DNA of 10,649 nt from JBBDRX01 sp040905245 (GTDB lineage: Bacteria > Bacteroidota > Rhodothermia > Balneolales > Balneolaceae): positions 1 through 10,649 of the forward strand of contig JBBDRX010000018.1 in NCBI GenBank assembly GCA_040905245.1, in the 5' to 3' direction. Below the pieces are notes generated by a model, which saw nothing but the letters and a program-made list of their open reading frames with translations, was not told the origin of the DNA and searched no databases. Below, in pieces: positions 4,903 through 10,649 of this stretch. The stretch's first letter is position 1, and each line of letters starts with the position of its first letter. Both the position numbers and the translations under genes were made by a program.

Positions 4903-7900
4903 ATGAATATCTCGTTTTCCAGACCGTCGCTCGTGGTATTGGCCCTGGTTCTCCTTGTCGGACTGGCCTACACCTTGTTCGAAACGGATACAATTTTCTC
5001 CGGCCCGGACAGTAACAATCCGGCAGAGCAGATGGAGGCAAGCCTTGAACTTGCAGATGAACTCTTCCAGTCCCTGCATCAGGAGTTTCGGAATAACACG
5101 CTGGACCTGAAAGAGCAGATTGGCAGGCTGGGCCCGGACAGTTTCTCAAGACAGACGATCTATCAACATCTGTCTGAGACTGATTTTTGGGGAAGTGCTA
5201 TCTACAGAGGGCAAGAGCGTCTGGCGTGGAGTGGCTTCGACCCGACAACCCAGGCAATCGGACAGCTTCCGGAAGACTCTCTTGCTGTCCGGATTGAGCA
5301 GCAGGAAAATGTGACCTTGATGGTCGCCGAAACCACCTTTCGATCTGGCGATAACCGTTTTACACTTGTCACAGCAACACGATTATCACAAAACAATGTT
5401 ATTCCGATTGCACGGGATCAGGAAACCGATCTCTCAAGCCATCCGAGACTGGCCAAGCACTACCCGGTTGAATTCTCGTTTTTTGACCCTCTTCCGGAAC
5501 ACAGTTACTCTTACAGATCCAGGCCGCTTGCCCTCTCACCCGAAGATTCCGCAGGAGTGGTATATGCCCTCTACGATCATTCTCCCGAGTACCAGAAGAA
5601 GCTGGAAACGGATCAGAGCCGTCTGCGAACACTGTTTCATATCAGCTTTTTTCTGCTCGGTTCTCTACTTTTTTTCCTGATTTCCTCTTCATTGCGGTCC
5701 TGGACCGGGTTGTCTGTACAGCTACTGACAATCGGAGCGACCTGGTACCTTTTCGGAACCTCGGAGGTACCCGTCCACTGGATTCCACTTTTTTTCAATT
5801 CAATTGATCCTGACCAGATTCAGGCTATGCAAGCGGTCTCCTACTATGCGACTCACGCCCTGTTTACCTTTTTCGTCTCCTTTACCGTTATTACAACGCT
5901 GACCAAAAAATGGCGGTTGTCGGAACCCAATAGTTTCTTCTACACCATTTTTCGAGCTGTACTTGTCTCTCTGGTAAGCCTCACACTTATTCTTTTTTTC
6001 CTGATCACCACGTATCAAACCGGAGAAAAAGCCGGTATTGCTCTCTTTGATCTGGAGCTCCTTCCTGAGCTCGACAGCTGGATTCTCTTCATCGCCACCG
6101 GTTTTTTTCTCTGTTCTATCACAGCCCTTACTATTACGCTGTGGTGGGTACTCTTCATTGCAGAGCGCGACAAGACGACCCTTGTCGCTCTTATTGCAGG
6201 CATTTGCTTTCTGGTTTTCTACTCTCTTTCCGATCAGTTCCTGGAGTTTTCTCTACTGGAAGGCCGGGTGATTATCCTCTCGCTCGGACTGTTTTTGACC
6301 TCCATTCTGTCTGCCATTTTCATCTACAACCGGCCGGAGTCGTTTTTTCAGCTGTCCGGCTTCCGGCTGCTGCTGCTGATCTCCCTCTTTACCTCTGTAT
6401 GCGGCTATCTGATCTACTCCATGACGGAGGAAAAGCGCCTTGACCAACAACTGCTCACAGCAGCTGAAGAGTTTTCATTTGATGAAGACCTGGAAGCCCG
6501 TGAAATAACGTTTCAACTCCTCTCTTCGATCGAGGAACAGATGATCTTTCTTACTTTCATGGATATCGAAGTGAGGCCGGCCGCCGTCCGCGCCCAGTTT
6601 CAACGCGCCATTCGAAACAGCCTGGCAGAAAGCTGGAGACGATATTCGTTCGACATTCAGCTGCTGTCTCCTGCGGGGGAACAGCTCGGAAGTTATGCGA
6701 CCAGCCTCGACTCTCCGGGAAGTCGTTTTTACGATCTATTCAGAATGCAGACTTCCTATCAGCAGGAACAAATTCGGAGGGAAAACAACCGGCCTGTCGT
6801 TCAAAGTGTTTCCGAATCGTTCAGCGGATACGATTATGAAACTCTGTATCGTGGATGGATTCCGGTTTATGACGAAATTAACCCGACCCGAATCATCGCA
6901 TGGATAGCTGCTACCATCTATCTGGAACGGCCGGATTTCAACAAACCGATCCGTGCCGTACTGGCAGCTGCCAACGAAGATGAGTGGAAGCGATCCTACT
7001 ACCTTGCCTCCTTCAGAGACGGAACTCTTTACCGGGACTCCGTCCAGGGTATCTACTCCGGACAACCACGATATAATCGGCTTTCGGGACGCGAACGGGA
7101 GATTGCTCAGTCAGATTCGATTGCATTTATATCCAACCAGACTCGTCAGGGGGGCTTCCGCGAGGTTCTGCTTCAACAAAACGATCAATCCATCATAAAG
7201 GCCAGCACTCCACTGCCCCGGTTCAACCATCATCTTTTCTCCATTTTCCGTTTTGCATTTATCACACTTGTAGCCGGAACTACACTGTTTCTTCTTCTGT
7301 CGTTACTCGGCCTGTCTTCTTTTAAACTTTTCGGGATGAACCGCTCTTTTCGAAGCCGGCTTCTGGATGGACTGGCTGTAGGAACACTTCTGCTACTTTT
7401 GGTCTTGATCTCTGCAACTTATTTTGTAATGAGTCACCAAAACGAGCGAACCCTTGAAAAAGAGATCATCACCAAACTGGACAGCCTGGCCGAAACGTTC
7501 CAGGCCAGTGAACAGGATCTTCGTATCGGTTCCGGGCCACTGGCCAGGGCCGTTGCCCCACTCAACTCAGATGCAATTCTCTATCGGGATGGCATTGTAG
7601 CCGAATCCACTACACCACAAATTTTTCAGCAACACCTGCTTCCCGGCCTGCTTCCGTTTACCGTCTATGACTACCTCTACAACCGACAGAGAGACCATAT
7701 CATCGAAACGATCCGGATCGGAGACCAACCCCTGCTCATTGGTTACAGAATCCTTTCGGGGCCGGAAGGAGAACCGGTCGGGGTAGCCTCGATCCCCACA
7801 TTTCTGGAGTCCCCCCTCTATCGGGAACAACTCCTGGAGACAACCAGCTACCTGCTGGTACTCTATCTTCTGATCATAGGCGGCTTTATTTCTGTAACGG

Positions 7901-8775
7901 TATTGTTCGCGAACCAGGTAACTCGCCCGCTATCCAGCCTCAGGGAGGGGTTGAACAAGATTTCCGGTGGAGACTTGGAAACCACCCTGCCTGTTCGAAG
8001 TCAAGACGAAATCGGTGAACTTTCGTCCGCCTACAACACCATGGTCCGGAAGCTTCGGGAACTGCAGGCCGAACTGGCTGTTGCAGAGCGAGAGGCAGCC
8101 TGGAGAGAAATGGCCCGACAAATCGCTCATGAAATCAAAAACCCTCTGACTCCTATCAAGCTGAATCTACAACACCTGAAACGTCAACTGGACCAGAGTG
8201 AGGAAACTCCGGAATCGACTCGGAAGCTGGTCAACCGGGTTACGGAATCCATCATCGGACAGCTCGAATCCCTGAACAGAATCTCTTCCGATTTTTCCTC
8301 TTTTGCTCATCCGGTTCACCAGCCTTTCGCTACTTTTGATCTGAACCAGATGGTCCGTTCAGTCGTCCGGCTCTATCATACACAAGATGGCCACACCGTT
8401 CGGCAACAACTCTATCCAAAGCCTGTTCCGATTCACGGCTCTGAAGATGACCTCCGCCGAGCTCTTGTCAATCTGATCAAAAACGGCCTTGAGGCGAGCG
8501 GAAAAGATGGCATACTTACAGTCCGAACAGACCTTCAACGATCCACCGCGTTTCTTCAGGTAGAGGACACCGGCTCCGGAATTCCCGAAGAGCTGAAGAA
8601 ACGAATCTTCACCCCTAATTTCTCTACCAAATCGAGTGGGACCGGGCTAGGGCTGGCCATTACCCGAAAAATTGTAGAAGCGCACAACGGATCCATTTCC
8701 TTTGAATCGGACCCGGATCACGGCTCAACCTTCACCATCCAGCTTCCGACATCCTACAGTTTACCAAAAGGATAA
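4903..8775 (+). CDS. Giant multi-pass sensor histidine kinase, NtrY-like
   Basis: This 1290-residue protein is an inner-membrane sensor kinase. Order: TM1 (about 9-26); extracytoplasmic region 1 (27-243); a block of eight hydrophobic helices (about 244-507); extracytoplasmic region 2 (508-780); TM10 (780-805), a short basic loop (SFKLFGMNRSFRSR), TM11 (820-844); extracytoplasmic region 3 (845-981); TM12 (982-1003); HAMP (about 1004-1058); HisKA with phospho-accepting H1076 in MARQIAHEIKNPLTPIKLN; HATPase_c with N-box NLIKNG (1190-1195, N1194), DTGSGIP (1222-1228), FSTKSSGTGLGLAIT and GSTF. All catalytic motifs are intact, including the H-E-x-x-N form that allows phosphatase activity. AAWREMARQIAHEIKNPLTP is the hallmark of NtrY-like kinases. 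Extracytoplasmic regions resemble PAS/Cache-type sensors by size and helix lead-in, but no subfamily or ligand was recognised. No response regulator is adjacent. The ATG start at 4903 has no Shine-Dalgarno site. Kinase assignment is firm; signal and partner are unknown. Confidence 0.95.
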   Translation: MNISFSRPSLVVLALVLLVGLAYTLFETDTIFSGPDSNNPAEQMEASLELADELFQSLHQEFRNNTLDLKEQIGRLGPDSFSRQTIYQHLSETDFWGSAIYRGQERLAWSGFDPTTQAIGQLPEDSLAVRIEQQENVTLMVAETTFRSGDNRFTLVTATRLSQNNVIPIARDQETDLSSHPRLAKHYPVEFSFFDPLPEHSYSYRSRPLALSPEDSAGVVYALYDHSPEYQKKLETDQSRLRTLFHISFFLLGSLLFFLISSSLRSWTGLSVQLLTIGATWYLFGTSEVPVHWIPLFFNSIDPDQIQAMQAVSYYATHALFTFFVSFTVITTLTKKWRLSEPNSFFYTIFRAVLVSLVSLTLILFFLITTYQTGEKAGIALFDLELLPELDSWILFIATGFFLCSITALTITLWWVLFIAERDKTTLVALIAGICFLVFYSLSDQFLEFSLLEGRVIILSLGLFLTSILSAIFIYNRPESFFQLSGFRLLLLISLFTSVCGYLIYSMTEEKRLDQQLLTAAEEFSFDEDLEAREITFQLLSSIEEQMIFLTFMDIEVRPAAVRAQFQRAIRNSLAESWRRYSFDIQLLSPAGEQLGSYATSLDSPGSRFYDLFRMQTSYQQEQIRRENNRPVVQSVSESFSGYDYETLYRGWIPVYDEINPTRIIAWIAATIYLERPDFNKPIRAVLAAANEDEWKRSYYLASFRDGTLYRDSVQGIYSGQPRYNRLSGREREIAQSDSIAFISNQTRQGGFREVLLQQNDQSIIKASTPLPRFNHHLFSIFRFAFITLVAGTTLFLLLSLLGLSSFKLFGMNRSFRSRLLDGLAVGTLLLLLVLISATYFVMSHQNERTLEKEIITKLDSLAETFQASEQDLRIGSGPLARAVAPLNSDAILYRDGIVAESTTPQIFQQHLLPGLLPFTVYDYLYNRQRDHIIETIRIGDQPLLIGYRILSGPEGEPVGVASIPTFLESPLYREQLLETTSYLLVLYLLIIGGFISVTVLFANQVTRPLSSLREGLNKISGGDLETTLPVRSQDEIGELSSAYNTMVRKLRELQAELAVAEREAAWREMARQIAHEIKNPLTPIKLNLQHLKRQLDQSEETPESTRKLVNRVTESIIGQLESLNRISSDFSSFAHPVHQPFATFDLNQMVRSVVRLYHTQDGHTVRQQLYPKPVPIHGSEDDLRRALVNLIKNGLEASGKDGILTVRTDLQRSTAFLQVEDTGSGIPEELKKRIFTPNFSTKSSGTGLGLAITRKIVEAHNGSISFESDPDHGSTFTIQLPTSYSLPKG

Positions 8776-8857
8776 CGGTATTATCACTTCCATCGCAGCT
8801 GCATTATTCGTACTATTGCAGGTTCGAGTCTTCCCGAACAAACCTGAACAGATGAAC

Positions 8858-8874
8858 GGCCCGGATCCCGGGCC
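8858..8874 (+). repeat. GC-rich hairpin just upstream of the MATE start codon
   Basis: GGCCCGG (8858-8864) and CCGGGCC (8868-8874) pair perfectly around a 3-base loop, ending 9 bases before the ATG at 8884. There is no T-run, so it is not an ordinary terminator. A stem this strong would cover the ribosome-binding region and could limit translation of the exporter. A second, weaker stem GTTCG/CGAAC (8822-8826 with 8835-8839) lies in the same 108-base gap. No clear promoter was seen there. Confidence 0.55.
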
Positions 8875-8883
8875 ACAGCTGCT

Positions 8884-10257
8884 ATGAAACGGATGGATCC
8901 AGCGCTCCGGGAGCGCATTCAAAAAGAGGCCAAAACCACACTCCGGGTCGGGCTGCCCATTATCATCGCTCAGCTTCTTCAGATGTCCATGAATTTTGTG
9001 GATACTGTGATGGCCGGACGGCTATCTGCTCTGGATCTGGCTGCTGTAGCGATTGGTTCCAGTATTCTTCTCCCGTTCCTGGTATTCGGGCTCGGAACCG
9101 TCATGGCTGTCAACCCGATTGTGGCCCAGAACTTCGGCAGCCGCCGGTTCGACCAGATTGGGAGCAACGTACGGCAGACACTCTGGATCAGCCAGATCAT
9201 CGCCCTTCCATTCTTTTTTGCCACGCGAAATCTGAACCTGCTAATGGTCTGGATTGGCGTGGCCCCGGAGATTATCCCGATTGCCGAGGGCTATCTTCTG
9301 GCTATCTCGTGGGGCCTGTTCCCTGTCATGGCGTACGGAGCACTTCGCTACTTTAACGAAGGCATGTCAGTTACACGGCCGGGTATGTACGTCGCTCTGA
9401 TTGGCACCCTTGCCAATATCCCCCTCAACTACATTTTTATGTACGGCAAACTGGGAATCCCGGCTCTGGGCGCAGTAGGCACCGGCTATGCATCCACGAT
9501 AGTCTATCTTCTCATGTTTCTCTCTATTCTGACCTTCACATTTAACTTTAAACCATACAGACGCTTCTACATTTTTGACCAGTTTCGTCTTCCGGATCGG
9601 GCCCATTTTCGCGAAATGCTCACCATCGGTATCCCGATCGGAGTGAGTGCTACGATGGAAGTTACCATGTTTGCTGCTGTCAGCCTTTTGATGGGTACAT
9701 TGGGAACCATAGCTGTGGCCGGACATCAGATCGCCATCAACGTTGCCTCTCTTGCATTTATGATTCCTTTTGGCCTCTCCATGGCAATTACAGCCAGAGT
9801 CGGCCAATCTGCAGGCAAAAACCGTCTGGATGAAGCACGGTTCCGAGGCTTGGTCGGTATCGCCCTCTGCACCTTTTTCATGACTCTGACAGCTCTGCTG
9901 ATGGTCCTGTTTCCGGAGCCGATCATTTCCATTTACACAACAGACCAGCCGGTTCGGGATGTTGCCTTGCAACTCCTCTTCATGGCGGCCATCTTCCAGA
10001 TCTCCGACGGTCTTCAGGTCGGGGCGTTCGGTGCCTTGCGCGGGTTGAAAGACACCCGGTTTCCGATGGTGGTTAACATTTTTGCCTACGGAGCCGCCGG
10101 ACTGAGCCTTGCCTGGTACCTGGGTATCTATCTGGAGTGGGGAGCGCTCGGCCTCTGGATCGGGCTTATTGTTGGACTCTCGCTTACCGGACTTTTCCAC
10201 AACCTTCGATTTCTCTACAAGACCCGGCCGGCAGAGAAAAAGACAACAGAGGAGTAG
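8884..10257 (+). CDS. MATE family multidrug/metabolite efflux transporter, NorM type
   Basis: MATE proteins export cationic drugs and metabolites across the inner membrane in exchange for Na+ or H+. The 457-residue product has the normal length and twofold repeat: first half with LPIIIAQLLQMSMNFVDTVM and AGRLSALDLAAVAIG, second half with GIPIGVSATMEVTMF, AGHQIAINVASLAFMIPFGL and RVGQSAGKN. Twelve hydrophobic segments can be picked out. Acidic residues important for cation coupling in NorM of Vibrio cholerae have counterparts here: D40 (TM1), E259 (TM7) and D375 (TM10, FQISDGLQ), which points to the NorM branch and probably Na+ coupling. The C-terminal tail is short and charged. The ATG at 8884 is preceded by a GC-rich hairpin. 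It lies 108 bases after the kinase gene and 68 bases before a type III polyketide synthase gene; it could export that product, or simply be a general exporter. Confidence 0.94.
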   Translation: MKRMDPALRERIQKEAKTTLRVGLPIIIAQLLQMSMNFVDTVMAGRLSALDLAAVAIGSSILLPFLVFGLGTVMAVNPIVAQNFGSRRFDQIGSNVRQTLWISQIIALPFFFATRNLNLLMVWIGVAPEIIPIAEGYLLAISWGLFPVMAYGALRYFNEGMSVTRPGMYVALIGTLANIPLNYIFMYGKLGIPALGAVGTGYASTIVYLLMFLSILTFTFNFKPYRRFYIFDQFRLPDRAHFREMLTIGIPIGVSATMEVTMFAAVSLLMGTLGTIAVAGHQIAINVASLAFMIPFGLSMAITARVGQSAGKNRLDEARFRGLVGIALCTFFMTLTALLMVLFPEPIISIYTTDQPVRDVALQLLFMAAIFQISDGLQVGAFGALRGLKDTRFPMVVNIFAYGAAGLSLAWYLGIYLEWGALGLWIGLIVGLSLTGLFHNLRFLYKTRPAEKKTTEE

Positions 10258-10325
10258 CGAACGAAATGACATCGCACTCTTGTTAAACCCTCATACAGCT
10301 CATTCGCAACAGGAACAGGAGCGCC

Positions 10326-10649
10326 ATGGCCGGTTACATCACACACATTGCCACTACCCATCCTGACTATCGCTACCGGCAGGACGAAATCAGTGAGGTG
10401 ATGCAGCAGCGTGTCGCTACCACCGATCTGGAACGACGAATCATACAGAGGATCTATGCCCGTTCCGGAATCGAAAACCGCTACTCCGTACTCGGGGATT
10501 TCCTCTCCAAAAAACCTGGAGAACTCTACACAACCGCTGGTACTCAAACGGCTACTACAGGAGAGCGGAACCAACTTTACGAGCAGAAAGCTCGTGAACT
10601 GTTTTTGAAAACCGGCCAAGCACTGCTGAACCAGGGCGGGCTCTCTCCC
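10326..10649 (+). CDS. Type III polyketide synthase (chalcone/stilbene synthase family), N-terminal part
   Basis: Only the first 108 codons are present; the frame is open through the right edge. The start is the ATG at 10326, with AGGAG and a 5-base spacing upstream (CAGGAGCGCC before ATG). The sequence begins MAGYITHIATTHPDYRYRQD, matching the thiolase-fold N-terminus of the family (an Ile/Ala/Thr strand, then P-x3-x-x-Q). It continues with RIYARSGIENRYSVLGDF, the typical R-x6-SGI-x-x-R-x-x-V segment, and TTGERNQLYEQKARELFLKTG, matching the R-x3-Y-x3-A-x-x-L helix. These enzymes join malonyl-CoA units to an acyl-CoA starter without an acyl carrier protein and make alkylresorcinols, alkylpyrones or chromones. 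The Cys-His-Asn catalytic residues lie beyond the window. FabH-like ketoacyl synthase III is the main alternative, but the SGI-x-x-R-x-x-V/LGDF pattern favours type III PKS. Confidence 0.85.
   Translation, partial: MAGYITHIATTHPDYRYRQDEISEVMQQRVATTDLERRIIQRIYARSGIENRYSVLGDFLSKKPGELYTTAGTQTATTGERNQLYEQKARELFLKTGQALLNQGGLSP

Noticed and set aside
8790..8845. GGTTCGAGTC at 8821-8830 resembles a tRNA T-arm, suggesting a tRNA remnant or attachment site
   Set aside because: The surrounding bases do not form a full T-stem, acceptor or anticodon arm, and no integrase or duplicated copy is present in the window.
8702..8887. 61-codon open frame overlapping the kinase end and the MATE start
   Set aside because: Mostly out-of-frame kinase sequence; no ribosome-binding site or recognisable domain.
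9367..10272. 301-codon open frame on the minus strand opposite the MATE gene
   Set aside because: Antisense to hydrophobic codons gives a polar, Lys/Glu/Cys/His-rich product without motifs; the MATE frame has full family motifs.
1..10649. CRISPR array, insertion sequence, phage or toxin-antitoxin genes
   Set aside because: No regularly spaced repeats, transposase or integrase motifs, terminal repeats or small toxin/antitoxin pairs were found on either strand.

Overview
The window looks like ordinary chromosome from a member of the Bacteroidota/Rhodothermota side of the tree, most likely a Balneolia-like bacterium. This is an inference from three things: the style of the proteins (a LytR-C protein next to rsfS, a very large NtrY-like membrane kinase, a MATE exporter followed by a type III polyketide synthase), gene starts that mostly lack strong Shine-Dalgarno sites, and a candidate Bacteroidota-type promoter (TTTG / TAnnTTTG). 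No phage, transposon, CRISPR or plasmid signature was seen.

Left part, minus strand. The window opens inside a tRNA-Thr(UGU) gene that runs off the left edge. Upstream of it, also on the minus strand, is a compact run of four genes read right to left: queA (queuosine synthesis, 3134 to 2082), ispD and ispF (two steps of the MEP isoprenoid pathway) and a DedA-family membrane protein. Gaps are 18, 36 and 8 bases, so they probably form one transcript. A DedA lipid-phosphate transporter beside two genes that supply undecaprenyl-phosphate precursors is a sensible pairing.

Middle. A divergent intergenic region (3135-3426) holds a candidate promoter for each direction, and each candidate -10/-7 box overlaps a short inverted repeat.

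Right part, plus strand. The first three genes are tightly packed: a small secreted protein of unknown function, a membrane-anchored LytR-C domain protein and rsfS (ribosome silencing factor). After a 69-base gap with two hairpins comes a 1290-residue sensor histidine kinase with about 12 membrane segments, three extracytoplasmic regions, HAMP, HisKA and HATPase domains and no response regulator beside it. After a 108-base gap with another GC-rich hairpin comes a NorM-type MATE exporter, then the first 108 codons of a type III polyketide synthase that continues past the right edge. The exporter plus synthase pair may mark the start of a small natural-product locus.

The genes are mostly well-known families. 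The least described parts are the architecture of the giant kinase, the small secreted protein, and the polyketide synthase locus cut by the edge.
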